NCBI RefSeq assembly: GCF_910594005.1
Contig: NC_057815.1
Coordinates: forward strand, 68,214,052-68,278,051
Source of the DNA: Cervus elaphus
Taxonomy: Eukaryota > Chordata > Mammalia > Artiodactyla > Cervidae
Length of the DNA: 64,000 nucleotides
Direction: 5' to 3'
The notes beneath the pieces were generated by a model, which did no database searches, was not told where the DNA came from, and saw only the letters and a program-made list of their open reading frames with translations. Both the position numbers and the translations under genes were made by a program. This document shows positions 32,423-48,308 of the stretch, one piece after another. Position 1 is the first letter of the stretch. Every line of letters starts with the position of its first letter.

Positions 32423-35400
32423 ATAAGCAAATGTTTGGGCCTGGGTCTGTGATGCAAGTTCCAATACGAAGATACTTTGTATTGGAATGCTGGGGCCATT
32501 CCAGCATGAAAAGCAAGAATAGAACCTGTGCTTGCTGGTCTAGGATCAAACCTCAGAATGGTGGTTTGAAGTTTTTTTTCAAGAGAAGTTTGAAGGTGAA
32601 ACCTTGATAGGCAAGACAGATAAAAGAAGAGTTGTTCTGGTGGAAGTAGGAATGAGGGGGTGGGGAGGGCTGGAGACATAGCCTTTGCCTCCACCCCCAT
32701 CTTCCCACCTTAGCAGCCCCTGACAAAGCTCTGTGGAATACAGGGGTTCCACAGCACTTGGTTAGAAAACAAGTGCTTCAGAGTCTGTGGATCATGGGTC
32801 CCGGGGACCTGTGCTTTGACTTCCCTTTTGGGGTGAAGAGTTGGAAGAGAGTGATGGGTGGTGGAGGGGGAGAATGTTCCCCCTTCAATGGGCCTCTCTC
32901 TGGAGCCACTGTGCAGTGAGTCTGCAGGGGAGCGGTAGAGATGGGGATCCTGCTCCACAGTTAGGCCATTTCAGTCCTGGAAGGAGGACAGAAGTGGTGG
33001 AGCTGCCTGGGCCAGAACGAATTGCCAGGCCCAAGGCAGGCTTACACACGAGGGTGGGGAGAGTCTGTTTTGGTCCATGTTGACTTTAAAAACATCTGAA
33101 CGAGTATACGCCTATGTCCAAGGGACCCTAGGAGAGTTCAAGACTGGGGCCTAATGCCTTCCTCCAGAATAGGTGGAGGATGCCCAGCCCCCAGTCGCTG
33201 GCAGGAGGGAAGCTGCCACTGTGGGCTGCTGAAACCACCAGGGATGAGTCAGCTGGGACTCAGATCTCAGAGTTAAGAGGCCTGGGCTTTCCTTGAGCCC
33301 AAATCCCTCCCGTGTGTCACCAAGAAGTGACAATTGGCAGCTCTGGTTGATCCTGGAGGGGGACTGACACTTTGAAGGGGCAGGCAATTTCTATTCCACC
33401 TCACCCTTGGGGTTCTCCAGCAGGGAAGTTGGCGGGGGGGCGGGGGGCTGTTCAGCTGTGCTAGGTCTGGGGACTGGAGGCTCTTCCGAACCTGGGATCA
33501 GATCCAAGCCTTCCTGGCCTCTGACACCAAGATGCACCCAGCCCCCGAATCACTGACACTATCCATGTCTCTCTGTCTTGGTTGCTGGGACCACGGCCTG
33601 GGGGGCAGACATTCCTGAACAGTGTCTGAATTTCCTTCTCAGCTGGGTCATCAAAGCCAAACTGGCCTCCTCTCATTCTGGTTGACCTCTGCCTAAGTGA
33701 GACGGGAGCAAGAGACGGAGGAGGTGGGTGGGAGGGCTCCACTGGCAGCACACTTCTTGTGTGACCCTGGGCTGCTCCCCCACAGTGGCAGGGCCACGGC
33801 CTGAACAGCCATTTGCAAATTACAGAGCTGATTCTCATCTCCTTTGGGCCTCACAAGTCCCTTGAGTTGGGTGGGAAAGAAATGACTGTCCCATTTTACA
33901 GTTAGAGAAACCACACCCAGGCGGTTGTATGAGACATTCAAGGCTCCTCGGCTGGGTGGCAACAGCCAGTGGGGAGAGGCATCATGGACTTCTGGGCCAG
34001 GGTACTCTTCACTGCACCATGTGGGACCAGCTTGTCAGGAACTCCCCCAGCTGAACCAAGACCCAAGCGAGCTCACCTTGCCGGTCTGGGCTCTGAGGAG
34101 GCCGGTGGAGTCCAGCCAAAGAACTCAGTCCTTACCTTCCTAAGGACTGCACTCCTCTCTTGGCTGGGAAGGTGAGGAAGTCCAGCTGGCTCTCTGCCTG
34201 TAGACTTCCACCCAGGCCATGCTCTTCCTTCCTGCCCAGACTGCTATCTACATGCCACCCACTGCAAAGTCTCAGTGTGGAGAGACGTGGTCAGCACAGC
34301 CACAAATGTGTGGACAGAGACAGCCAGGACTGTGGGCTGGTGCCTGGAGCCCAGTGGGGCTCCCCACCCCCCGTTTCATTCCAGGGGTTCACCAGGACCA
34401 GGCTGACTCCAGATGGAGAGGGGCCCTGCAGAGAAGGGGCTGCAGGAAGGGGTGGGGTCTGGAGCCAAGCAGAGGCTTGGAAAGATCATCTGGGCCCTTC
34501 TCAGTAAGAAGGCTGAGTGTTCACTGCTGCCGTGCATGGCTGTGTGGGAGGGCACTCAGCCCAGGGACATGTGGGGCTGAACGCCAGCCTGTGACCACTT
34601 GGGAAGCTGTGCATGCCTAAGTGGGTTGAATCCACCTGGAAGAGGCACCATTTCTAACTCACATCAAGGCACTGTACAGGCTAGCAGCAACCATGGAGCC
34701 CTGAATGCAATGGCCCCTCATTACTTCCCCTGTAACTCTCCCTTGACCGCTTTCTGAGGACAGGGGCTGGGACTGACCCAACTCTGTGTCTCCAGCGCTT
34801 AGCACCAAGTGGAGAAGTTGTCAGCCAAGCCTGGTTAAGCCAAATGAACCTGACCACTGCTCTTCTGTAGTCCTGGGCCCAAAGAGGAAACAAAAGGTTA
34901 AACAGGCCCATGATGCTTCTTGCAGCTGGGAAAATTTCATTTCAGTGCTGTGATAAACCCAAAATGGTCAATGTGATTTTGAGGTGGAAGGAGGTCAAGA
35001 AACCAGCCTGACAAAGCTTTTGTGTGACTGCATTAGGGACATGGAGAGAGGTCTATTTGTAGGTAAGTGATCACCCCAAATCCTAAAGGGTCTTATACCA
35101 GCCCCAAAGGTTCCAGAAGACGACCCTGAAGAGTGTATGCTTGCCATACCTTGTTCCAACAATTCATTAACTCTCCAGATGCCCAATGAGGTACAAACTG
35201 TCCAGCAAGCTCTGGGAGGGACTGGATGCAGTTGGGACCCTAGAATTGACTGGGGGAGGATGACTGTCCCAAGCTGACTTGTTTCTGACATGGAGTGGAG
35301 GTCCCTGGAGTGAGATTCAGTAGGGAAGGGCTGGGGTGCAGTGCCAGGCCTATGAACTGGGTAATTTCACCATCGAAAATGGTTGCAAAGTCCATCCCAG

Positions 35401-36169
35401 GAGGGGCTGGACTGAAGAGCTGAGATCCAACTTGTATAATAAAACTTGGCCATCTCTCTTTTCACAACTATGGGGCAGGGATAGAAAGGAGCAAGAGACC
35501 CCCTTGCCCTTCTAATCAATACATTTGATTGGGTATGAGGTAAACTTCAGGACATCCAAAGAGGGTGTGAAATAGGGCAGTGCCTATCACAAGCTCTCTT
35601 CCCCTCCCCCCGCCACGTCTCAGCAAATACAAGCAAATACAAATACCTTCTGTAATACTTGGTCCCTAGGGCCAAGCGGCTCATGCTCACTACAGCCACA
35701 GCTTGACATCAGGCAACCGCCCACCCTGCCCCAGCCCAGGGAGCTTAGAAGGGCCCTTCTGAGGCCTGGAGTGGGTGTGGGGTGGTGGTGCTAGGTGCCC
35801 TCCATTGCCCCACTACCCCTGGGGTTCAGTGAATCCTCCTTGATGGCAGACAGATCAGAATCAGTGGTTCTGGCTCCAGACCAGAAACCCCAATGTTCAC
35901 AAATTCTTGGAGGAAGAGCTGGGAAGGCCCTTTGTGATCATCTGGTCGAACCCCTTGGTTTTCTAGGTGAAGTGCTGAGGCCCAGAGATGGAAAGTCACA
36001 CAGCCCAAAGTCACATAGCAATGAGCATCAAAGGTCAGAGAAAAACAGAGAACTTTTAACACTTTCTGCCTCATTGTCTGCCTGCCCTGTTGCCCTGGAA
36101 GTGTGCCCCATGTCCTAATCACACCAACATCAGCCCATGGGTACTGCACACCCGTGACACGGAGCCACT

Positions 36170-36193
36170 GTGTGTGTGTGTTGGGGGGGGGGG
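36170..36193. repeat. (TG)n followed by an 11-G run
   Basis: tgtgtgtgtgtt is followed by 11 consecutive G (36183-36193). In the predicted ARRB1 3'UTR the transcript carries C11 then CA repeats. It is likely length-polymorphic. Confidence 0.9.
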
Positions 36194-37281
36194 TGTTTCC
36201 CCATGAAAACAAAGGAGTCCCCCTTCCTTTTAGGTGAAGACAACTCAGTGGACCTTTCCACCTTCTAGGGAAGGACCCGCTTTGACTGTGGGCACAGTGG
36301 TCTCAGGGGCTCTCTTCCCGTCTAGCCCTGGAGACCTGCAAGGGCAGGAAGACACTGGTGGCATCAGTCATTCTAGCCCTTCAGCCTTGCTTCCCACCAG
36401 CTCGCTGATCCCTCTTAAGGAAGGGAGCTGGGCAGACTCTCATCTTCTCACCCCACCCCCATCTCAGAGTCACCCTTCAGGACACCTCCTCGAGACCTTG
36501 GTGCCTTCTGAAGACCCCTCCCTTCTCTCTGTCTTGCTCTGTGCGTATCTGTGGATGAGACAAGGCAGCTAGGATATGACATCCTGACGATACTGAAATA
36601 GACTTGGGCTACTTCACATGACTTGCCTTAGACTAGGTAACTGCTGGTAAGAAAGTCAGCCCAACTGCTTTGCTCCATTCCTGGGGGTCTACAAGCCTTC
36701 ACCAAGGTCACTGTCAGTCACAGAGAGACGGGGGCAGGGATAAGGGAGGAAGAAGACAGGTGTTTGGTGGGTCCGAACTTCGAGCAGAACTGTGTGGAAA
36801 ATCTATCCAGGGGTCTGTCCCTTCCCAGCCAGAGGAGGGTGGCCTTCAAAGCGGTCATGTTTTAGCTGCCAGAACTGTATTAATCACCTGGGACAGTGGC
36901 CACATCCTCTCACGTGTCTTGAGCCCCCATACCCACCCTGCCAAACCCTTGTGGCCCATCTTCCCCTTTCTGCTCCCCATCCTGAGTCAAATTTCAAGGC
37001 CAGAGCTGTGCTGGCCTGTCTGGGGGTCAACAGGAAAAGAGGGGGGATGGAGAAGTGATGCAGTGAGAGGGTGAGGGTGGTGCCTGTGGCCCTGTTGGCA
37101 TGGTGATGGGGGCCAATCCTGAGGCCAGGGGTTCGCCACCATGACCTGGAAGACCGCTGAGGCCCCCTGGTAGAAACTGGAAGAACAAAGGGGAAGGGGA
37201 GCCAGGACAGGAAGAAGACGAACAAGCATCCTAGTGCATGAGAGTGGTCCTAGAGCTGCCCAGAGGGAGGGCGGCCCCAGT

Positions 37282-37393
37282 CTATCTGTCGTTGAGCCGT
37301 GGAGAGCCGGTACCATCCTCCTCTTCCTCCTTGTCATCCTTCATGCCTTTTAGTCTCTGCCGGGCAAAGTCCTCAAACACAATGTCGTCATCG
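37282..37393 (-). CDS. ARRB1: ARRB1 coding exon 16 (last), residues 382-418
   Basis: After the acceptor ...ACCAG the exon completes Asn382 and encodes the acidic C-terminal tail to a TAG stop at 37282-37284. It contains the AP2 beta-adaptin contact region with Phe391 and Arg395, Arg393 of the polar core, the acidic KEEEED run, and Ser412, the known ERK site whose phosphorylation controls clathrin-dependent endocytosis. The ending GSPRLNDR is what I recall for bovine; human has GSPQLNNR. The 112 nt include the stop codon. Confidence 0.98.
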
Positions 37394-38442
37394 CTGGTAG
37401 GAAAGACAAGGAAACAGGCATGTTTGCAGGGCAGGAAGAGGAGGCTTATCCAGAGGGGTCAGAGAGCCTGCACAGCCCAGCGGGACCCAGAGGCCGGCTT
37501 CTGGGACTGGTCTTGGATAGAAAGGCCTGCCAGGCCAGCACATCTGGATGCCCATCAATGACAGTGGGACCAGCCAGTTGCGGAAATACCAGGGGGAAGC
37601 ATGAGTTTGCTAAGGGCTGGAAATTGACCCAGCTCTGGAGAAGCTGGGGTTCAGGCACACATCAAATTGTGGGTGGGGGCGGGGAGTGAGGCAGGGTTAG
37701 GGCCAGAGGAGGAACTTATTTCCACAAAGAGGCCAGGCTGACAGCAGTTTCACAGCATATTCTGAGTCTCCCAAGAACAGGCCCAGGAAACCCCATCCAC
37801 CCACCCAAAGAACTACCCTCAGGAAGCATTCCTGTTTTCTGAGAAAACCCCAAAGGCCCTTTCTCCAGGGAAAGGTCAGCTCACATTCTACCCTGAGGGA
37901 TCTTGGATACACAGGGTCTATGGGGGCTGGGGTGGGGGCTAGGCAAAGCCAAATGGGGGTGTAGAGCAGAAAAAATGTGAGTGGAGAAAGAGGGTGCCTG
38001 AGTGGGGTTTCAGGGCTAAGGGCTGCCTCTAAGAACAGTGAGCTCCCTTCTACTAATAAAACATGTCCACATGGGCCCACTCTCCAGGCCCCAGCCCCAC
38101 AGAATTCAGCCAACTGCCCGGGGTATCCTCCATGGGGTGACTTAAGACCCAACACATCTCCTGGAGGACAAAGGAAGCATAGATTTGGAGCTGGAGAGAG
38201 AAAGCTGCTTGGCCCTGGAGGTGGTTCATGATGTCTGCCCACGTCCTCCCCTCTGGCCACTGCCCCGTGAGGTGACAGCCTTTGACCACAGGGTCATCCA
38301 TACTGGTCCTCACGAGTCAGAAACAAGATCCCCAGAACCTTCCCCACCCCACAGCCTGATTCCACTGGCTGGACACCAGCCAAGCCGGAGGGTCCCAGTC
38401 CAGGGCCACAAACCAGCCCTGTGACAGCCGAGCAGGTGCTGT

Positions 38443-38475
38443 GGATGGACGGACGGACTGACGGACTGACGGACG
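38443..38475. repeat. GGAC/GACT tandem repeat
   Basis: Short units of ggac and acggactg are repeated in tandem for about 33 bp within ARRB1 intron 15. Confidence 0.85.
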
Positions 38476-38632
38476 TGCAAGGACGAGGGAGGAAGACAGA
38501 CCCCACCAAGGCAGGAGGAAGAGGAACAGGCACCGAGGGTCCTTCAAGTCACATGCAGGCAAGCGGGTTGCTGAGGAGGCGAGCAGAGGCGGCTCTCAGC
38601 AGACGGGTTAGACCAGCTGCTCCTCGGGGTTA

Positions 38633-38691
38633 ATTAGCATAAATGCAAATAACCAGGTAGCCCCGCCCACCGCCCAAGGCCCGCCCCGCCC
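38633..38691. promoter_or_regulatory. Octamer-like pair plus GC boxes in ARRB1 intron 15
   Basis: attagcat (38633-38640) and a perfect octamer, atgcaaat (38643-38650), lie side by side. GC-box-like ccccgcccaccgccc and cccgccccgccc (38661-38691) follow. POU-family factors bind ATGCAAAT and SP/KLF factors bind the GC boxes. The cluster is only 27 bp from exon 15. Regulatory activity is inferred from motif density alone. Confidence 0.4.
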
Positions 38692-38717
38692 ATGTCTGCA
38701 GGCAAGGTTCTGCTTAC

Positions 38718-38769
38718 TTGGTGTCAAGTTCAATGAGATTGGTATCTACTGGCGTCTCGTGCTCTGGAA
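38718..38769 (-). CDS. ARRB1: ARRB1 coding exon 15, residues 365-382
   Basis: The 52-nt exon sits between acceptor ...GTTTAG and donor GTAAGC. It encodes the clathrin box LIELD at residues 376-380, which binds the clathrin heavy-chain terminal domain. His368 (PEHETP) is the residue I recall for bovine, where human has Asn. Start and end phases join with exons 14 and 16 without shift. Confidence 0.98.
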
Positions 38770-41850
<3,081 letters not shown>

Positions 41851-41874
41851 CTGGATGCAAGATCTCCCAACAGG
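41851..41874 (-). CDS. ARRB1: ARRB1 microexon 13 (24 nt), residues 333-341, alternatively spliced
   Basis: Only 24 nt long, between ...CACCCAG and GTAAAG, it completes Gly333 and encodes LLGDLAS and part of Ser341. In mammals inclusion gives the 418-residue long form (1A) and skipping removes exactly residues 334-341 (1B, 410 residues). Both flanking junctions are in matching phase, so skipping keeps the frame. The donor (GTAAAG) departs from the GTAAGT consensus, and the upstream pyrimidine tract is interrupted by purines. Both would favour optional use. Confidence 0.96.
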
Positions 41875-44490
<2,616 letters not shown>

Positions 44491-44628
44491 AGGGTGCTGG
44501 AGGCCAGGTTTGTGTCCTCGTGTTTGAGCTTCCCGTCCAGGGCGAGGCCCCGCTTCTCTCGATTGTTGGCCAGGAAGGGTGTCAGCGTGTAGACCTTGCA
44601 GAACGTAGAGCTGGGTGCCACTGTGTCA
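44491..44628 (-). CDS. ARRB1: ARRB1 coding exon 11, residues 259-305
   Basis: The 138-nt exon lies between ...TTTCCAG and GTGAGG. It encodes DTVAPSSTFCKVYTLTPFL and ANNREKRGLALDGKLKHED, covering the gate/lariat loop. Polar-core residues Asp290 and Asp297, together with Lys294 and His295, are all present. These residues hold the basal inactive state with Arg169 and Arg393. Confidence 0.98.
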
Positions 44629-45577
44629 CTGGAAAGAAGGGGGACTGGTGTGGAGATGCCCCCAGAGCCAACCCCAGCCTCACCCCCAGCCTACCCAGGA
44701 CACAGAGCCCAGCCCTGCTCTAAGCCTCCCTCCCCTGTGAAGGGTCCACCTCTAGGCCCAGCTCTGGCAGGGAGACCACTGCCACCCAAAAGGGGACATC
44801 TCTGCTCCACATGCAAACAACAGTGACTCTGGGGTGATCCAACAACTTCATTCATGGTTTCTAAGCAGCTGCAAGTTTTTAAAAATTTATTGTACTGTTT
44901 GACCCTGTGCTGTTTGACTAGGATAATTTTTTTTAGTGGAGACAGTGTGGCCTGTTTTTCCTCTAACGTATTACTGTGAAAAAATTTCAAACATACAGAA
45001 AAACTGAAAGAATTGTGCAGTGAGCACTCACCTCCTAAGTTCTACAATAAGGACCTTACTGGCTGTATCTCATCTCCATCCATCATGTGTAAGGTGTTTG
45101 GATTGTTCAGTTTTTACCTACTTTTGCTCCACCTCCCAGCCCCTTTTCAACAATAAGAGAGCTGGGGTGCAGCGAGCCTTGGAGCCCCAGCTCTGCCACT
45201 GGCCAGCCCTGTGTGGTTGAGCAAGTCACATCTCTCTGCCTCCATTTCCTTCTCCACACACGGGGCAGCAGCAACCCCAATTCAGAAGGCTCCAGGTAAT
45301 CTAGGTTTCCATAGTCCCACTCCTCACAGATTCACTAGCTCTTATTTTGTCATTCTAGTTTTAGTGGGTCTTTTCCCTGACTGGAGCGTGTATTTCCTTG
45401 TAGCTAAATCAAGTGGCTGGGTGGTTTTTAAAAAAGCTATTCAGGGCCATCTACACTGAGTAGCAAGCAAGTCTAAGGCCAGGCCCTCTGCTAGGTGGAG
45501 AAGAGTTTACTGGACCTATAACTTCTCTTTTCCCCAGCTGATTCCACCCGTCCAAGGCTGGGCTTGTGCTCACTTAC
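44629..45577 (-). other. ARRB1: ARRB1 intron 10
   Basis: This 949-bp intron is AT-rich around 44870-45020 and 45330-45440, with no recent mobile element. No gene is seen on either strand. Confidence 0.7.
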
Positions 45578-45650
45578 TCAGCCTCTTCCATGGCCACGGG
45601 GCACTTGTACTGGGCTGTGTTGAAAAGACAGATGTCTGCATACTGGCGCA
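45578..45650 (-). CDS. ARRB1: ARRB1 coding exon 10, residues 235-259
   Basis: The 73-nt exon lies between ...TCTGCAG and GTAAGT. It encodes RQYADICLFNTAQYKCPVA and MEEA of the C-domain, with C242 and C251 in their known places. It begins with two bases of Val235 and ends with two of Asp259. Confidence 0.98.
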
Positions 45651-46078
45651 CTGCAGAGAAAGAGGGAAACAAGGTGGGTGAGTCCAGGGGTCCCAGGCCC
45701 CCTGCGTTGGGATGTTCAGCCCCAGGCAACAGCCAGAGGCCACCGGGAGTTTCTGCAGGAGATGGACCCATCCTCCACCCAAAGGGCAGCCTGAACAGGC
45801 CCACTTCCTTCCACAACCAAAAATCTCCCCCTCAAGGACAGCTCTGTCGAGGGAACTTAGAAGAAGGGTCTTCAACAGTAAACGCATTACCTGGCCAGTA
45901 AACAGCCTGTGTTACCAGCCTCAAAAGCCTTACCCTTCGGCTTAGAGCAGGCCTTAGTCTTCCCTTCAGGCTAGAAGTTATTTACAAGGCTGTGAGCAAA
46001 GGGAGCGCCTTTGGCTGCCCTCAACCCCTCGGAGGAGTCCCCTTGCCCGCCCCCTGGACTGGCCCTCTGCCTGGGTAC
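45651..46078 (-). other. ARRB1: ARRB1 intron 9
   Basis: This is a short 428-bp intron with no repeat recognised. Confidence 0.75.
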
Positions 46079-46163
46079 CCGAGATCTTGATCTTCTTCAC
46101 TGTCTTGTTGGTGTTGTTGGTGACGTGGACATTGACGCTGATGGGTTCTCCGTGGTAGTAGAT
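46079..46163 (-). CDS. ARRB1: ARRB1 coding exon 9, residues 207-235
   Basis: The 85-nt exon lies between ...TCCCAG and the unusual donor GTACCC. It encodes IYYHGEPISVNVHVTNNTN and KTVKKIKIS. The Lys/Arg cluster around 227-236 belongs to the C-domain surface known to bind inositol phosphates and membrane lipids. The donor is weak at positions +4 to +6. The codon phase leaves no alternative GT nearby that keeps the frame. Confidence 0.97.
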
Positions 46164-47231
46164 CTGGGAGGTGGAAGAAGTGGGGTGGGGGGGATTCCAA
46201 AGCTTTAGATGAAGGGGAGGGAGACAAGGTCCCACACACATCTCCTGGGGTTCCCCAGGCCTTGGCCACTCTGACATTGGCCCCAGGCTCATCAGCCACT
46301 TCCCACTGATGCTAAGCCACCAGGTATGTTAGACTTAAGTTCCTCTGTGGACCTTGAAAGATAATTGAATGAGAAGGTAATAATTCTGGGCTCTGGGCTT
46401 CCATGGTGGCTCAGATGGTAAAGAATCCACCTGCGATGTGGGAGACCTGGGTTGGGAAGATCCCCTGGAGGAGGGCATGGAAACCCACTCCAGTATTCTT
46501 GCCTGAAGAATCCCCATGGACAGAGGAGCCTGGGGGGCTACAGTCCACGGGGTCGCAAAGAGTAGGACACGTCTGAGTGACTAAGCGCAACACAATCCTG
46601 GACTCCGGTCCTGGGTTGGCCACCAAAAGTAATAACAGTAATACTAACAATAATAAAGATGAGAGCGGTATGGCCTTGGACACGTTATCTAAGCCTCGGT
46701 TTCCCCTGCTGTCCATTGGAGGGGCTGGAGTAAGTGATACATCAAGTCCCTGCCAGCTCTGACTGCCTGGAATTTAGACGTGGGAGGATCTGGAAGAAGC
46801 AGGAGAGAGGTGGGGAGGGGCTGACCCACTCTGTGAGGGAACTGGTTCTGAAACCTCACTGAAGAGCCTCGATCTGTATCTTGGCCCAAGCACTTGCCTT
46901 CACTGTGTCCCCGAGAGGGAGAGGGGGTGCTCACACTTCAAAGGGGGATGGGGATGCAGGGAGATGGCCAGGACCCAGGACCCTTCAGAAGGCACACTGA
47001 CTTCTGAAGTCAACCACATCCTTCAGGCTCATGCCCCACTCTCTCACCCCTTCAGTCCCCAGACGCATCTCCAAATCTCCCAAGGAGGTCTCAGCTTCCC
47101 GGAGCCCTGTGGTCCTCGGGCTGGAGGCAGAAGCTCCCACCCGAGGAATCCCAGAGGCTGTGAGAGAGCTGGGATCTGAGGCTCCAGCCCTGGGAGGGCA
47201 GCCGCACCCATGCCAAGCCCCAGCCTCCTAC
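46164..47231 (-). other. ARRB1: ARRB1 intron 8, with one SINE
   Basis: A full Bov-tA-type SINE lies at 46395-46590, about 230 nt upstream of exon 9 in the transcript and antisense to it. The rest is unclassified. Confidence 0.7.
46395..46590 (+). mobile_element. Bov-tA/BovA-type SINE, antisense in ARRB1 intron 8
   Basis: It runs from gggcttccatggtggctcag to gagtgactaagcgcaacac. It lacks a few body bases after gggagacctggg, where the usual 'ttcgatccctggg' segment has been deleted. Confidence 0.93.
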
Positions 47232-47367
47232 CTCCTTGTCCAGGGAGGCCTCCAGATGCAAGGGCTTGTCCGACATGAGGAACTGCCTGGTGGTCTCGGC
47301 CGTGGGCTGGGGGCCAGGCCTCTCTGGGGCATACTGGACCTTCCGGATGACCAGGCGCACAGAATTC
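47232..47367 (-). CDS. ARRB1: ARRB1 coding exon 8, residues 161-206
   Basis: The 136-nt exon lies between ...CACTAG and GTAGGA. It encodes NSVRLVIRKVQYAPERPG, PQPTAETTRQFLMSDKP and LHLEASLDKE. It includes Arg169, the polar-core phosphate sensor, and the hinge between N- and C-domains. It starts with the last base of Arg161. Confidence 0.98.
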
Positions 47368-47429
47368 CTAGTGGACACGGGCAGAGCAAACGATGACTAG
47401 AGTCCCCCACCTCCATCCCCTTCCCTTGC

Positions 47430-47780
47430 GACCCTCACATCCTTCTCTTGCTCAAGAGACTGCCATGGTTCCCATGTCCTTGGACTCCAGTCCAAACTGC
47501 AGAGGTTGGCATAGGGCCCTGTTACCATCTGGTCCCACTCCAACCTCCTCCATCCTGGGAGTCCCCAGCCTTCTCTAGGTCCTCACTCTCACACTTGATG
47601 GTCCCTCTAGTCCTATTTCTGAAGCTTTGCATACCCCGGGTCCCAACTTATAACACTCTCTTCTGGCTTTTGCCCTCACTTGCTTCCTTCTGCAAGGCTC
47701 AGCCAAACACCTGTTCTTTCAGCAAACTTCCTAGATCCACCCACTCTGATCTTTTCCTGGTCTGAACTCCCACCACATCA
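47430..47780 (+). mobile_element. L2 LINE relic, left part
   Basis: Phrases such as tgccatggttcccatgtcc, ccagtccaaactgcagagg and a caaggctcagccaaacacctg block fit L2. A continuation is seen at 48035-48106 and 48309-48430, interrupted by a SINE and a hAT element. Confidence 0.6.
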
Positions 47781-47821
47781 GAGGCCACTGTATGTGGCTC
47801 TGTGTTTTGGTAGCCAGCAGA

Positions 47822-48033
47822 TGCTTCCCTGGTAGCTCAGTTGGTAAAGAATCCACCTGCAATGCAGGAGACCTGGGTTCGATCCCTGGGTCAGGAAGAT
47901 CCCCTGGAGAAGGAAATGGCAATCCACTCCAGTATTCTTGCCTGGAAAATTCCATGGACAGAGGGGCCTGGCAGGCTACAGTCCATGGGGTCACAAAGAC
48001 TCAGACATGACTTAGCAACTAAACCACCACCAC
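47822..48033 (+). mobile_element. Bov-tA/BovA-type SINE, antisense in ARRB1 intron 7
   Basis: This is a full element, from tgcttccctggtagctcag to gacttagcaactaaacc with an ACC-type tail. Low divergence suggests a recent copy inserted into an L2 relic. Confidence 0.95.
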
Positions 48034-48034
48034 C

Positions 48035-48106
48035 AGGATGCTAAGAAAGGGACCATGTTTCACTTTCTGATTCCCTTATGTCGCTAATGGTATGAGCCTT
48101 TTAAGG
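48035..48106 (+). mobile_element. L2 LINE relic, middle part
   Basis: The words agggaccatgtttcacttt are typical of the L2 region just before its 3' end. The copy is cut by the hAT insertion at 48107 and resumes at 48309. Confidence 0.55.
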
Positions 48107-48308
48107 CAGGGGTTTCCAACCTCCTGTATCTAATGCCTGATGATCAAAGGAGGAGCTTATGTAATAATAATGGGAAAACAGTGCATAATAAATGCAATGC
48201 ATTTGAATCATCCCTAAACCATCCCCCACCCAGTCACCGACCTTGGTCCACAGAAAAATTGTCTTCCATGAGACCAGTTCCTGACTCCAGAAAGGTTGGG
48301 GACTCCTG
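48107..48308 (+). mobile_element. MER1-like hAT (Charlie-type) DNA transposon relic
   Basis: The ends are imperfect terminal inverted repeats, caggggtttccaacc at the left and ggttggggactcctg at the right. They are flanked by an 8-bp duplication with one mismatch, ttttaagg (48099-48106) and ctttaagg (48309-48316). Eight-bp duplications are the hallmark of hAT transposition. Internal phrases (taatgcctgatgatc, aaattgtcttccatgaga) are of the MER1/Charlie type. At 202 bp it is non-autonomous. Confidence 0.88.

Larger units (their letters stand above)
31155..37281 (-). other. ARRB1: Predicted ARRB1 3'UTR, about 6.1 kb
   Basis: From the ARRB1 stop codon to an ATTAAA at 31175-31180 there are 6.1 kb with no Bov-tA, CHR or L1 insertion, although such insertions occur every few kb on the intergenic side. 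ARRB1 mRNA is known to be long (about 7.5 kb in human, mostly 3'UTR), which fits. The segment holds an old MIR-like patch around 35900-36040, a TG/TA repeat at 32383-32422, a (TG)n/G11 tract at 36170-36193 and paired hairpins at 32459-32507. The 281-codon + frame at 31581-32426 is antisense to this UTR and not credible as a gene. Confidence 0.6.
37394..38717 (-). other. ARRB1: ARRB1 intron 15
   Basis: This 1.3-kb intron has no recent SINE. Next to exon 15 it holds an octamer/GC-box cluster (38633-38691) and an 8-bp tandem repeat (38443-38475), both described separately. The 187-codon minus frame at 37697-38260 reads intron sequence and resembles no arrestin region. Confidence 0.8.

Noticed and set aside
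31581..32426. 281-codon + strand open frame
   Set aside because: It lies antisense within the predicted ARRB1 3'UTR and ends in a TG repeat read as Val/Cys. There is no recognisable domain and no promoter.
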